DNA of 64,000 nucleotides from assembly GCF_000614975.1 (NCBI RefSeq), contig NZ_BALM01000012.1, positions 1 through 64,000 on the forward strand, written 5' to 3'. The notes below the pieces were generated by a model. That model was given only the letters and a program-made list of their open reading frames with translations. It made no database searches and was not told the DNA's origin. This document shows, one piece after another, positions 11,895-21,618 of this stretch (position 1 is the stretch's first letter; the number at the start of each line of letters is the position of its first letter). The translations under genes and the position numbers were made by a program. Origin of the DNA: Shewanella marina JCM 15074. Lineage in GTDB: Bacteria > Pseudomonadota > Gammaproteobacteria > Enterobacterales > Shewanellaceae.

Positions 11895-14474
11895 TTACTG
11901 GAATAGCTCCGAGCCGACATCTTTATTAAAGAGGTCACCCTCTTCAGTTTGAGTGTCACTGACATAATCAGTGGGTTCAGTTCCCGAGATGAAATATTCA
12001 AAACGCGTAGTGTAGTCCGTTTTACGAGTCAGTAAGCCCGTTGCTCGGTCAATACGCACAGAAACAATCCCTGGTGGCGGTGTATTTGGCGCTTCAGGTA
12101 CACCTTGCAGTGCATGTTTCATAAACTCATTCCAGCCTGGCCCCGCTGTTTTTGCACCCGCTTCAGCGCCAGTGATCTGGCCTTGGCTATCGTTAGCATT
12201 CCAACTTGTACGGCCTAGCTCTCTACCATGGTCATCAAAACCAACCCATACTGTTGTCGCTAAGTTCGGCGTAAATCCACTAAACCAAGTGTCACGAGAT
12301 TCGTTAGTTGTACCTGTTTTACCTGCAATATCATGACGCTTAACTGTTTTCGATGCACGCCACGCAGTACCATTCCAGCCTGTGCCATGCGCCCAATCTC
12401 CGCCACCCCAAATAACACTTTTTAACGCCTGTGTAATAAGGAAGGCATCTTGCGCTGAAACAATGCGTTTAGCAAAATGGCTATTTACATCACCGCAAGT
12501 TTCAATATCAATGCTGGTGTGATCAGTGCTTGGATTTTCAATACCTGCTATTTCTGTTGGGGTACTGCTGACTTCATCCTTCATTGCCGCAAATGGATCA
12601 TTATGGTCAGCGGTCTGTGGATCTACAATTGCTGGTGGCGTACAAGCTAGAGTCGGTTCACTTTGTTCTATAATATGACCTTCAGGATCTTGGATACGAT
12701 CAATATAGAAAGGCTTAACTAAATAACCACCGTTAGCAAATGTCGCAAATGCGGTAACCACTTGCATCGGCGTAACGGAAGCCGAACCTAAAGCGATTGA
12801 TTCGTTATGCGGTAGATCGTCAGGATTAAAGCCAAATTTTTCTAAATCTTGAATGGTGTAATCAAGGCCTGCATGACGCATAGCGCGTACCGACATAACG
12901 TTAATCGACTTAGCTAAACCAATACGCAAGCGAGTTGGACCACCATAAACATCAGGTGAGTTCTTTGGTCGCCATGCTGTACCTTGACGAATATCAGGCT
13001 TATTGATTGGTGCATTGTTGATAAGCGTTGCTAGGGTATAGCCCTTTTCTAATGCTGCCGTATAAATAAATGGTTTAATATTCGAGCCCAGTTGGCGTTT
13101 AGCTTGAGTGGCACGATTGTACTGGCTTTGGCTAAAGCTATAACCACCAACCAGTGCCTCAATTGCACCATCATGTGGATTAATTGAGACTAAAGCACTT
13201 TCAACCTCAGGTACTTGAGATAGTTGCCATGCATCGGCGTTATGACGAACCCAAACAACATCACCCACTTTAAAGATATCAGCGGCTGTTTTTGGTGCTT
13301 TACCTTGGCGTTTGTCGGTAATAAAGGCGCGAGCCCATTTTATACCATCCCAAGCTAGAGTTTGTTCGCTACCATCAGCAAGCATGACTTGTGCTTGTTT
13401 ATCCTCAATCTTAGTCACTACAGCGGCTTGTAGATCTTGGATAGGAGCAATACTATTTAGTGTTTTATTTAGCTCTGCTTTATCTTGTATTTGTGCAGCT
13501 GTTAATTGCTTTATTGGACCGCGATAACCATGGCGTTGATCATAAGCATAGAGGTTATTACGTAATGCATTTTGACCGTCTATTTGGAGTTTAGAATTAA
13601 TGGTGGTGTAGACATCATAACCGCCAGTATAAGCTTCCTCTTCACCATACTTAGCCACTATATAATCACGCGCCATTTCTGAAATATACGGTGCGTATAA
13701 GTCAATTTCTGCACCATGATATTTGGCTGTGATAGGCTGCTCTTTGGCTTGTTCGTATTCTGCATCAGTAATATAACCAACTTCATGCATACGCATTAAT
13801 ACGATATTACGACGCTCTTTAGCTCGGCGAGGAGAAGTAATTGGATTGAGGGTTGATGGTGCTTTAGGCAGACCAGCAATAACCGCCATTTGAGCTAAGG
13901 TTAGGTCTTTTACATCTTCACCGTAATACACCTGTGCCGCAGCGCCGACACCATAAGCACGTTGGCCTAAATAAATACGGTTGATATAAAGTTCTAAAAT
14001 TTCATCTTTAGTCAGTAATTGCTCAATATGGTAAGCGATAAAGATCTCTTTAACTTTACGGATAATGGTTTTATCACGGGTTAAGAAGAAGTTACGCGCA
14101 ACCTGCATGGTGATGGTACTGGCGCCTTGCTTCTTTTGTCCTGTCGTTATCCATACTAAAGCTGAACGCAAAACACCAATTGGATCGACGCCGTGGTGCT
14201 CATAAAAGCGTGCATCTTCAGTGGCAATAAAGGCTTGTAATAACGGTTTTGGCACTTCATCTAGGGTGACGGGAATACGACGTTTTTCACCAAATTGCGA
14301 AATTAATTTACCGTCACTACTGTAAATACGCAGCGGGGTTTGCAGTTTGACCGTTTTGAGTGTTGCCACATCAGGAAGCTCTGGCAATACATAATAGTAA
14401 GCGGCAACAACGGCGCCTACTCCTAAGAGTGCGAGAGTGAATAAGGCAATAAGAATTCGTTTAAACCACTTCAC
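11895..14474 (-). CDS. mrcA: Penicillin-binding protein 1A, bifunctional transglycosylase/transpeptidase
   Basis: PBP1A polymerises and crosslinks peptidoglycan in the periplasm, anchored by one N-terminal membrane helix (about residues 8-29). The glycosyltransferase domain shows the catalytic EDARFYEHHGVD and GASTITMQVARN motifs (about 85-135). An OB-like insertion follows. The transpeptidase domain has the SxxK serine in GSNIKPF, SKSIN as SxN, and AGKTGTTNESRDTWFSG as KTG. The 859 residues are typical. It is divergent from pilMNOPQ, a common arrangement in gammaproteobacteria, and its activator LpoA is encoded at 30974-32797. Confidence 0.96.
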   Translation of the reverse strand: MKWFKRILIALFTLALLGVGAVVAAYYYVLPELPDVATLKTVKLQTPLRIYSSDGKLISQFGEKRRIPVTLDEVPKPLLQAFIATEDARFYEHHGVDPIGVLRSALVWITTGQKKQGASTITMQVARNFFLTRDKTIIRKVKEIFIAYHIEQLLTKDEILELYINRIYLGQRAYGVGAAAQVYYGEDVKDLTLAQMAVIAGLPKAPSTLNPITSPRRAKERRNIVLMRMHEVGYITDAEYEQAKEQPITAKYHGAEIDLYAPYISEMARDYIVAKYGEEEAYTGGYDVYTTINSKLQIDGQNALRNNLYAYDQRHGYRGPIKQLTAAQIQDKAELNKTLNSIAPIQDLQAAVVTKIEDKQAQVMLADGSEQTLAWDGIKWARAFITDKRQGKAPKTAADIFKVGDVVWVRHNADAWQLSQVPEVESALVSINPHDGAIEALVGGYSFSQSQYNRATQAKRQLGSNIKPFIYTAALEKGYTLATLINNAPINKPDIRQGTAWRPKNSPDVYGGPTRLRIGLAKSINVMSVRAMRHAGLDYTIQDLEKFGFNPDDLPHNESIALGSASVTPMQVVTAFATFANGGYLVKPFYIDRIQDPEGHIIEQSEPTLACTPPAIVDPQTADHNDPFAAMKDEVSSTPTEIAGIENPSTDHTSIDIETCGDVNSHFAKRIVSAQDAFLITQALKSVIWGGGDWAHGTGWNGTAWRASKTVKRHDIAGKTGTTNESRDTWFSGFTPNLATTVWVGFDDHGRELGRTSWNANDSQGQITGAEAGAKTAGPGWNEFMKHALQGVPEAPNTPPPGIVSVRIDRATGLLTRKTDYTTRFEYFISGTEPTDYVSDTQTEEGDLFNKDVGSELFQ

Positions 14475-14990
14475 TGAATATTTCCGATAATGAGAGTTAA
14501 GTCGAGCCGACTATTATATACCCAAGTTAACCTTGGGTGCGAGTGCAAGCAAATTTAGCAATGCGCAATGTATAGCAATTTGAATTAAAACGTTAACAGA
14601 ATAATGAGGTTGGTTGTGTTGAGTGTAGACTATTTTGCCGAGCAGTTTATAAGATAACTAAATGAGGTTATATTTTTATTCGCGAATGAAATTGGAGCGA
14701 TATACCCACTAAATTACTAATTAGCTATAGCCATTGTCTTACATTTTTTTCCTTAAAAAGCTTAATTATATAGGCTTTCTATTCGTTATCTTTAGATTAA
14801 TTACCCCCTTATTTTAGATTTGCTTTTAGTATGGATCTTACCTTTTTAGGTTAGATATAAGCGCTAAGTATCACACTTAATTATTGACAAATGTAAAAAA
14901 AATGAACATTTTATACCTAATACTTTAACGTTAGGTTAACTTGTTAACATTGGCGTGAGTGAATAATAATAATTTGCAAGGATAGGTGCA
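14475..14990. promoter_or_regulatory. Divergent mrcA / pilM intergenic region
   Basis: This 516-bp stretch holds no gene. It contains a perfect 7-bp stem ACCCAAG / CTTGGGT at 14520-14538 in the leader of mrcA, and the palindromic hexamer GTTAAC twice, two bases apart, at about 14935-14948 just before pilM. A TTGACA at 14884-14889 looks like a -35 element, but no -10 hexamer lies at normal spacing, so no promoter is called with confidence. Confidence 0.4.
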
Positions 14991-16070
14991 GTGCTTTCTA
15001 AATTATGGAAGCGTCAGGCTCCGCATATGGTTGGCATCGATATTGGGTCTCATGAAGTCAAAGCCATATTGCTGAATAAGACGTCTAGGGGTTATAAAAT
15101 TGTTGCGTCTGCGGCAGTTCCTTTGAAAAAGGGGGCTGTTAAGGATCATGATATTCGCGATCTTGATGCAGTTGTACTTGCGCTTGCTAAAGTCAAACAA
15201 AGTCTGCCGAAATCTGTCAAATATGTAGCTGTAGCCGTTTCAGGCTCTGCAGTGATGACCAAGGTCATTTTCATGGACGCCGCTTTAAAAGAGGATGAAA
15301 TGGAAATGCAGATTGAAATTGAGGCTGACAATATTATTCCCTACTCACTTGATGACGTCAGTATCGATTTTGAAATTCTAGGTACTAATATTGCTAATCC
15401 AAGTAAAGTTGATGTGCTATTAAGCGCTTGCCGCACTGAAAATATTGATGCCAGAGTTGATAGTATTGACGGTGTTGATCTCTCGGTAAAAGTGGTCGAT
15501 ATCGAAGGTTATGCATTAGGTCGTTCTTACCAACTTATTGCCGAACAATTACCAGAAATTAATGATAATGAAGTCGTTGCAATGATTGATATTGGCGCAG
15601 AGATGACAACCTTTGCGGTGATTGAAAATGGTGAAACCACCTTTATTCGTGAACAAACCTTTGGCAGTGATTATTTAACTAAAGCTATCGTTTCTCATTA
15701 CTTTATGAGTTACGAAGACGCTGAAAAAGCCAAGTTAGAACAAACCTTACCTGATACTTATGAACTTGATGTATTGATTGATTATCACAAACAATTGATC
15801 CAGCAAATCAAGCGTACCTTACAAATTTACTGCACATCTAGTGGCCACCTTAAGGTGGATTTTGTGGTGTTATCTGGTGGTGGTGCACAGATGGAAGGGG
15901 TGACAGATTTAATTCGTAGAGAGTTGAATTTAAAAGTTATTTTGGCTGACCCATTTAATTCAGGTTTATATGCTGATTTAAGTATTAAAAGTAAATTACA
16001 GCCTAAGATTGGGCAATATATGGTGGCCTGTGGCTTAGCTTTAAGGAGTTATAGCGAATGGCGAATATAA
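14991..16070 (+). CDS. pilM: Type IV pilus assembly protein PilM
   Basis: PilM is an actin-like cytoplasmic ATPase-fold protein that binds the N-terminus of PilN and links the inner-membrane PilNOP complex to the pilus motor. The 359 residues show the FtsA/PilM phosphate-1 motif VGIDIGSHEVKAI near residue 13, AMIDIGAEMTTFAV near 197 and VLSGGGAQMEG near 295. The start is GTG at 14991, supported by AAGGATAGG just upstream. It begins the pilMNOPQ operon and overlaps pilN by 13 bp. Confidence 0.94.
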   Translation: MLSKLWKRQAPHMVGIDIGSHEVKAILLNKTSRGYKIVASAAVPLKKGAVKDHDIRDLDAVVLALAKVKQSLPKSVKYVAVAVSGSAVMTKVIFMDAALKEDEMEMQIEIEADNIIPYSLDDVSIDFEILGTNIANPSKVDVLLSACRTENIDARVDSIDGVDLSVKVVDIEGYALGRSYQLIAEQLPEINDNEVVAMIDIGAEMTTFAVIENGETTFIREQTFGSDYLTKAIVSHYFMSYEDAEKAKLEQTLPDTYELDVLIDYHKQLIQQIKRTLQIYCTSSGHLKVDFVVLSGGGAQMEGVTDLIRRELNLKVILADPFNSGLYADLSIKSKLQPKIGQYMVACGLALRSYSEWRI

Positions 16071-16630
16071 ATTTACTGCCTTGGCGAGAGGAACTTAAAG
16101 AGAAGCAAAAACGCGATTATTTAGGCGTGCTAGGGCTTATTTTTGTGCTTGCTATTGTTGTGCTTTATATCGGTCAACTGTTTATTAATGGCATGGTTGA
16201 ACGTCAAAATGCCCGCAATAACTTTTTAACTGAAGAGATTCAGATGCTTGAAGTTCAAATTGGTGAGATTCGAGATATTCGGGGTCGTAAAGACAGTATT
16301 GAACAGCGCAGTAAAATCATTCTGGACCTACAGGAATCACGTAATCTACCGACCCATATTCTTGATGAATTAGCACAAATTATGCCTGCAGGTGTATATC
16401 TTTCTAAAGTGGATAAAAAAGGCAGTTTGCTGTGGATAGAGGGACACAGTGAATCGAATAACAATGTGGCTAATTTTATGCGCAAAGTAAAAAGTTCGAT
16501 TTGGCTAAAAGATCCCAATTTGCAGTCGATTAGTATTAAGGATAATGCTGAACATAAATTACAGGCTTTTAATTTACAAATTACCATTGTTGATGCCCCT
16601 AAAAATAATAATCTAGTTGGAGCTAAATAA
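16058..16630 (+). CDS. pilN: Type IV pilus assembly protein PilN
   Basis: PilN is a bitopic inner-membrane protein that dimerises with PilO. The N-terminal INLLPWREE motif (residues 4-12) is the conserved peptide that docks into PilM. One membrane helix follows (about 23-44), then a coiled coil and a periplasmic ferredoxin-like domain. At 190 residues it is normal. It overlaps both pilM and pilO, so translation of the three is coupled. Confidence 0.93.
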   Translation: MANINLLPWREELKEKQKRDYLGVLGLIFVLAIVVLYIGQLFINGMVERQNARNNFLTEEIQMLEVQIGEIRDIRGRKDSIEQRSKIILDLQESRNLPTHILDELAQIMPAGVYLSKVDKKGSLLWIEGHSESNNNVANFMRKVKSSIWLKDPNLQSISIKDNAEHKLQAFNLQITIVDAPKNNNLVGAK

Positions 16631-17235
16631 TGAAACTTAATTTGCAGCAGTTTAATGATATCGATTTTGAAAATATTGGTGGTTGGCCTGTTCAAGTTAA
16701 GGTGGTATTTGCAGCTGTAATGGGTGTACTCGTGCTGATTTTTGGCTATTTGTTTTTCTTATCTAGCGCTCTTGAACAGTACAGTGCAGCGCAAAATAAA
16801 GAAGCTGATCTACGTAATGATTATAAGTTCAAATATACGTTAGCTTCTAATTTAGATGTATATCGGCAACAACTTAATGATATGGAAGTGCAATTTAATA
16901 CCTTATTAAGAATGCTGCCCTCGCAAAATGAAATGCCGAGCTTGTTGGATGATCTTACGTTTGTGGCAACCAATGCAGGATTGCAGATCCACAGCCTTGA
17001 TTGGCAACCTCAGCTTAATCGCGATTTTTATGGCGAATTTCCAATTAATATGACAGTAACTGGCGATTACCATCAATTAGGTAAATTGGTTTCTGGCGTA
17101 GCACAGTTACCGCGTATTGTAAGCTTACATGACTTTGTTATTGAAAAGAGTGACGATAAATTAACCATGGAAATTCAGGCTAGAGCTTATCGCTTTATTG
17201 AGCAGCCAAAACTTAAAGGGCAAGGGAAAAAATGA
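16630..17235 (+). CDS. pilO: Type IV pilus assembly protein PilO
   Basis: PilO is the partner of PilN in the inner-membrane alignment complex. The 201-residue protein has a short cytoplasmic segment, one membrane helix (about 23-45), a coiled coil and a C-terminal periplasmic domain. Its ATG overlaps the pilN stop and its own end overlaps the pilP start by 4 bp. Identification rests on operon position and topology together with the typical sequence. Confidence 0.92.
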   Translation: MKLNLQQFNDIDFENIGGWPVQVKVVFAAVMGVLVLIFGYLFFLSSALEQYSAAQNKEADLRNDYKFKYTLASNLDVYRQQLNDMEVQFNTLLRMLPSQNEMPSLLDDLTFVATNAGLQIHSLDWQPQLNRDFYGEFPINMTVTGDYHQLGKLVSGVAQLPRIVSLHDFVIEKSDDKLTMEIQARAYRFIEQPKLKGQGKK

Positions 17236-17747
17236 ACAAAATAGCCTGGTTAAGTTTGGTATTGCTATTAGTCGGTTGTGGTGACCCCACTGAAGAGCTG
17301 CAGCAATTTGTAGTAGAAACTAAGGCCAATAATAGTGGTCGTGTAGCACCTTTACATAGTACGCCCGATTTTGAGCATTATGCCTATCAATCACAAAATT
17401 TACGTAGTCCATTCTCACCACCGGTAAGAGAGACAATACAAGAGATTTATGTCTCTAATAAAGATTGCTTACAACCTGATATTAAGCGAGTTAAATCCAA
17501 TGCAGAAAGTTATGCATTAGAGAGCCTAAAAATGCGCGGTACATTAAGTCGAGGTAAGCAGATTGTTGGTTTGATTGAAACCGATGATAACCGAGTATTT
17601 CAAGTCAATAAGGGTGATTACCTTGGCTTATATCATGGTCGAGTCGATCAGGTGAGTTCATCACAGATTAATATTGTTGAGCTTATCCCCGATGGGGCAG
17701 GTTGTTGGACCGAGCGTGTCAGCAGTATGGAATTAGCAACTGAATAA
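17232..17747 (+). CDS. pilP: Type IV pilus assembly lipoprotein PilP
   Basis: PilP is an inner-membrane lipoprotein that connects PilNO with the secretin PilQ. A signal peptide ends in the lipobox LLLVGCG, with Cys near residue 16, followed by a disordered linker and the HR-type beta-domain (SLKMRGTLSRGKQIVGLIE, then VNKGDYLGLYHGRV). The 171 residues fit the family. It is tightly packed after pilO and 23 bp before pilQ. Confidence 0.92.
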   Translation: MNKIAWLSLVLLLVGCGDPTEELQQFVVETKANNSGRVAPLHSTPDFEHYAYQSQNLRSPFSPPVRETIQEIYVSNKDCLQPDIKRVKSNAESYALESLKMRGTLSRGKQIVGLIETDDNRVFQVNKGDYLGLYHGRVDQVSSSQINIVELIPDGAGCWTERVSSMELATE

Positions 17748-17770
17748 CGATTATTAAGGATTTTTGCATC

Positions 17771-19813
17771 ATGTCTGTTTTTAGCTGCAAACATATTTTA
17801 AATTTACTGGCTCATAAATGGTCGCTAGTTGCGACATTATTATGTGTTAGTTTTTCATCTACCGCATGGGCTGAAAATAAACTCGTTGATGTGAAATATC
17901 ATACACTTGTGGGTAAACAGTTAGCGATTAATTTGGTCTTTGAAAAAGAGGTTGAACAGCCGAAAGTCCAATTGAATGCTGATCCTGCGACTGTCACCTT
18001 AACCTTTGCCAACTCAGTTTCGGCGATGACCAAAAATCCGATAGATATTGGTAAAGACGGCGTAAAGCAGGTGACGACAATGCCGCTAGATAGCGCGTTA
18101 AACGTTGAAGTTAAATTAGATGCAATGATGGCTTATCAAGCTAATACGAAAGCTAATGTGTACCAATTAGTGTTTAATGATGAAGTTAGTTATCAAGAAC
18201 ATAAACAGACCTTACTGAATCAAATTGAAGGCATAGATTTTAAGCGTTTTAATCAAGAAGGCGGTGAGTTAATTGTTAAGTTAGCTAACTCATCTGTTGC
18301 GGTTGATGTTGAGCAAGTTGGGGCAAAATTAGAAGTTAAATTCTATAACACTGGAATCGCTAACGATCTTTTATATGTCATGGATGTACAGGATTTTGCA
18401 ACGCCGGTGAAGCAGTTTGAAACTTTCAAGGACACATTAACTGCGCGTATTTTACTTGATATTAATGGCCATTATAATTTTGAACATCATCAGATTGGCA
18501 ATCAACTGCAATTACAGATTACCCCCAATGTTAATAAAGGGGTGATTCAAAAATCTAAAAAGTTCAAAGGTCGTAAGTTATCACTTAATTTCCAAAACAT
18601 TGAGGTACGCACGGTACTGCAAATTATTGCGGATTATAACAATTTTAACCTAGTGACCAGTGATTCAGTCGACGGTTCTATTACCCTTAGATTGGATGAT
18701 GTGCCCTGGGATCAAGCGTTAGATCTTATCCTACAAACAAAGGGGTTAGATAAGCGTATTGAAGGCAATATCTTGATGGTAGCTCCAAGTGCAGAGCTTG
18801 CAAACCAAGAAAGCCAACAACTTAAAAATCTGCAAGAAGTGAAGCAATTAGCACCGCTTTATTCAGAATATTTGCAAATTAATTATGCTAAAGCGACTGA
18901 TATTGCGGAGTTGCTAAAGGGCAAAGACACCAGTTTATTATCAAGCCGTGGTTCAGTTGCCGTTGATGAACGAACTAACACCCTATTAGTTAAAGATACC
19001 GCTGACAGTTTAGAGAATGTGCAGCGCTTAATTGAAGTGCTTGATATTCCAATCCGCCAAGTATTGATTGAGTCACGCATGGTGACGGTCAAAGACAATG
19101 TATCTGAAGACTTAGGTATCCGCTGGGGAATAAGTGATCAGCAAGGTAATGATGCAACCTCTGGCTCGCTAGAAGGCGCTGAAGATATGGCGGGTGGCAC
19201 CCTGCCATCACTTGATGATCGTCTTAATGTGAATTTACCTGCGGCAGTGAATAATCCAGCCAGTATTGCATTCCATATTGCTAAACTCGCAGACGGAACC
19301 GTACTTGATTTAGAATTAAGTGCGTTAGAACAAGAGAACAAAGGCGAGATTATCGCCAGTCCGCGGATCACCACCTCTAATCAAAAAGCAGCCTATATTG
19401 AACAAGGTGTTGAGATTCCTTATGTGCAGGCCTCATCAAGTGGTGCAACAACGGTAACCTTTAAAAAAGCCGTATTGTCGCTACGGGTTACGCCACAAAT
19501 TACCCCAGACGATCGTGTTATTTTAGATTTAGTCATTACCCAAGATACTCAAGGTCAAACCGTTGATACTCCTACTGGACCCGCTGTTGCGATTGATACT
19601 CAGCGTATTGGTACCCAGGTATTAGTGGATAATGGTGAGACCATTGTTTTAGGTGGTATCTATCAACAGAATTCAATTAGTCGCGTAAGTAAGGTACCAT
19701 TGCTCGGTGATGTCCCTTGGTTAGGTGCTTTATTTCGTAACTCAACAGATACGAATGAACGTCAGGAACTATTGATTTTCGTCACGCCAAAAATTGTCTC
19801 AGAGCAATTTTAA
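17771..19813 (+). CDS. pilQ: Type IV pilus secretin PilQ
   Basis: PilQ forms the outer-membrane ring through which the pilus passes and, in competent species, DNA enters. A long signal peptide ends at about STAWA|E. AMIN-type domains fill the first half, an STN/N0 domain begins near SLNFQNIEVRTVLQIIADY (about 275), and N1 follows. The C-terminal secretin domain ends with VPLLGDVPWLGALFRN and ELLIFVTPKIV. At 680 residues it is full length. It closes pilMNOPQ, and aroK follows after 181 bp. Confidence 0.95.
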   Translation: MSVFSCKHILNLLAHKWSLVATLLCVSFSSTAWAENKLVDVKYHTLVGKQLAINLVFEKEVEQPKVQLNADPATVTLTFANSVSAMTKNPIDIGKDGVKQVTTMPLDSALNVEVKLDAMMAYQANTKANVYQLVFNDEVSYQEHKQTLLNQIEGIDFKRFNQEGGELIVKLANSSVAVDVEQVGAKLEVKFYNTGIANDLLYVMDVQDFATPVKQFETFKDTLTARILLDINGHYNFEHHQIGNQLQLQITPNVNKGVIQKSKKFKGRKLSLNFQNIEVRTVLQIIADYNNFNLVTSDSVDGSITLRLDDVPWDQALDLILQTKGLDKRIEGNILMVAPSAELANQESQQLKNLQEVKQLAPLYSEYLQINYAKATDIAELLKGKDTSLLSSRGSVAVDERTNTLLVKDTADSLENVQRLIEVLDIPIRQVLIESRMVTVKDNVSEDLGIRWGISDQQGNDATSGSLEGAEDMAGGTLPSLDDRLNVNLPAAVNNPASIAFHIAKLADGTVLDLELSALEQENKGEIIASPRITTSNQKAAYIEQGVEIPYVQASSSGATTVTFKKAVLSLRVTPQITPDDRVILDLVITQDTQGQTVDTPTGPAVAIDTQRIGTQVLVDNGETIVLGGIYQQNSISRVSKVPLLGDVPWLGALFRNSTDTNERQELLIFVTPKIVSEQF

Positions 19814-19845
19814 CCTCAAAAATTATACCAAAATATAGACTATTT

Positions 19846-19899
19846 CGGATTATTCTTAAGCTTCACTTGCCTTTAATGGGGGTAAGCTGAGATAATCCG
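19846..19899 (+). other. Structured leader upstream of aroK
   Basis: A 54-nt segment can fold into an outer 8-bp stem CGGATTAT / ATAATCCG enclosing a second stem CTTGCC / GGTAAG with one G-U pair. There is no T run, so it is not a standard terminator. It lies between pilQ and aroK and could be a transcript boundary or a leader structure. Function is unknown. Confidence 0.4.
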
Positions 19900-19994
19900 T
19901 GGTCAAGTCTCATAAGAGCAAGGTAACAAATAGGTCGGCTTGAGCTACGAATAAGTCGACATGGGCAAACTTTTCATAAGATTCAGACGAAAAA

Positions 19995-20510
19995 ATGGCT
20001 GAAAAACGTAATATCTTTCTAGTAGGCCCAATGGGCGCAGGTAAAAGCACTATTGGTCGTCATCTGGCGCAGATGCTGCATTTAGAGTTCCACGATTCAG
20101 ATCAAGAGATTGAGAGCCGTACAGGTGCTGATATTTCTTGGGTGTTCGATGTCGAAGGTGAAGAAGGTTTCCGTCGTCGCGAAGCTCAAGTGATTGAAGA
20201 TTTAACCGAAAAACAAGGCATTGTCCTAGCTACTGGTGGTGGCTCGGTACAAAGTAAAGATATTAGAAATCATCTTTCTGCCCGCGGTATCGTGGTGTAT
20301 CTTGAAACCACTATTGATAAGCAAGTTGCTCGTACTCAACGAGACAAACGTCGTCCTCTACTTCAAGTAGATGACCCTCGTGAAGTCTTAGAGAGTCTGG
20401 CAGAAGTTCGTAATCCGATGTACGAAGAAATTGCAGATGTGATTGTTAAAACTGACGATCAAAGTGCAAAAGTAGTCGCGAATCAGATTATTGAGCAATT
20501 AGGATTTTAG
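19995..20510 (+). CDS. aroK: Shikimate kinase I
   Basis: AroK phosphorylates shikimate in the fifth step toward chorismate. The 171 residues carry the Walker A loop [15 protein letters not shown] near residue 10, the shikimate-binding DSDQEIE segment near 34, and GGGSVQ near 79. It is followed 12 bp later by aroB and then damX and dam, the order conserved across gammaproteobacteria. Confidence 0.96.
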   Translation: MAEKRNIFLVGPMGAGKSTIGRHLAQMLHLEFHDSDQEIESRTGADISWVFDVEGEEGFRRREAQVIEDLTEKQGIVLATGGGSVQSKDIRNHLSARGIVVYLETTIDKQVARTQRDKRRPLLQVDDPREVLESLAEVRNPMYEEIADVIVKTDDQSAKVVANQIIEQLGF

Positions 20511-20522
20511 GCAGATCCCATT

Positions 20523-21593
20523 ATGAAACAGGTTCAGGTTGAGTTAGAGAATAGACGTTATTCGATTGAAATTAACCCGAAGTTGTTTGAGGAAAGCGAG
20601 GCTTTGTCTCGCTTTCTGCTCAATAAACGCGTGTTAATCGTTACGAATGACACCGTTGCCCCCCTATATTTAAATTCATTGCAGCAGCTTATAACTGGTG
20701 CCAGTGAAGTCCGTTCAGTCATCCTTCCCGATGGCGAACAATACAAAACCTTAGCGTATCTCGATAATATTTATACAGCACTACTGGAGCATAACTTTAG
20801 TAGAGACAGCGTACTAATTGCGTTGGGCGGTGGTGTTATCGGTGATATGACGGGTTTTGCTGCAGCAAGTTATCAACGTGGTATTGATTTTATTCAAGTA
20901 CCCACTACCTTATTATCTCAAGTTGACTCATCCGTAGGCGGAAAAACAGCCGTAAATCATGTGTTAGGTAAAAATATGATTGGCGCTTTTTATCAGCCTA
21001 AATATGTGATGATTGATACTGATTGCTTAACCACATTACCCGCACGCGAGTTTGCTGCAGGTATGGCAGAGGTGATTAAGTACGGTATTATGTGGGATAG
21101 TGAGTTTTTTAGCTGGCTCGAATCTAACGTACAAAAAATTAAGCAACTTGATGCTGCGACATTGAGCGACATGATTGGCCGCTGCTGTGAAATTAAAGCG
21201 CAAGTTGTGGCTGAGGATGAAACCGAGCAAGGTGTACGTGCACTGCTTAATTTAGGTCATACATACGGTCATGCGATAGAAGCTGAGATGGGCTATGGCG
21301 TTTGGCTGCACGGAGAAGCCGTTGCTAGTGGCATGATGTTAGCGGCGCAAACATCCGTACAATTAGGATTAATGACCGAATCGCAACTCGCGCAAATTAA
21401 AGCGTTATTATTACAATTTGACTTGCCAACTCATATTCCTGACGGCATGCATTTTGAACACTTTATTAAGCATATGCGGCGTGACAAAAAAGTATTAGCA
21501 GGTAAAATAAGATTGGTGCTACCAGAAGGGATTGGTCGTGCCGGCATTTATGCCAATATTACCGATGAGCAATTAAAGCAGGTGATTAATTAA
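20523..21593 (+). CDS. aroB: 3-dehydroquinate synthase
   Basis: AroB converts DAHP to 3-dehydroquinate using NAD and a divalent metal. The 356-residue sequence contains the NAD-binding [14 protein letters not shown] near residue 102 and the metal-ligand HTYGHAIE near 245, with [13 protein letters not shown] between them. It follows aroK closely and shares its transcript. Confidence 0.96.
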   Translation: MKQVQVELENRRYSIEINPKLFEESEALSRFLLNKRVLIVTNDTVAPLYLNSLQQLITGASEVRSVILPDGEQYKTLAYLDNIYTALLEHNFSRDSVLIALGGGVIGDMTGFAAASYQRGIDFIQVPTTLLSQVDSSVGGKTAVNHVLGKNMIGAFYQPKYVMIDTDCLTTLPAREFAAGMAEVIKYGIMWDSEFFSWLESNVQKIKQLDAATLSDMIGRCCEIKAQVVAEDETEQGVRALLNLGHTYGHAIEAEMGYGVWLHGEAVASGMMLAAQTSVQLGLMTESQLAQIKALLLQFDLPTHIPDGMHFEHFIKHMRRDKKVLAGKIRLVLPEGIGRAGIYANITDEQLKQVIN

Positions 21594-21618
21594 ATTAAAC
21601 TAAGGATATGGTTTAAAG

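Noticed and set aside
14884..14917. sigma70 promoter for pilM from TTGACA and TATACC
   Set aside because: The gap of about 22 bp between the hexamers is too long for a normal promoter.
16255..16695. 146-codon open frame on the minus strand
   Set aside because: It lies opposite pilN and the start of pilO, which are well supported; it is a shadow frame.
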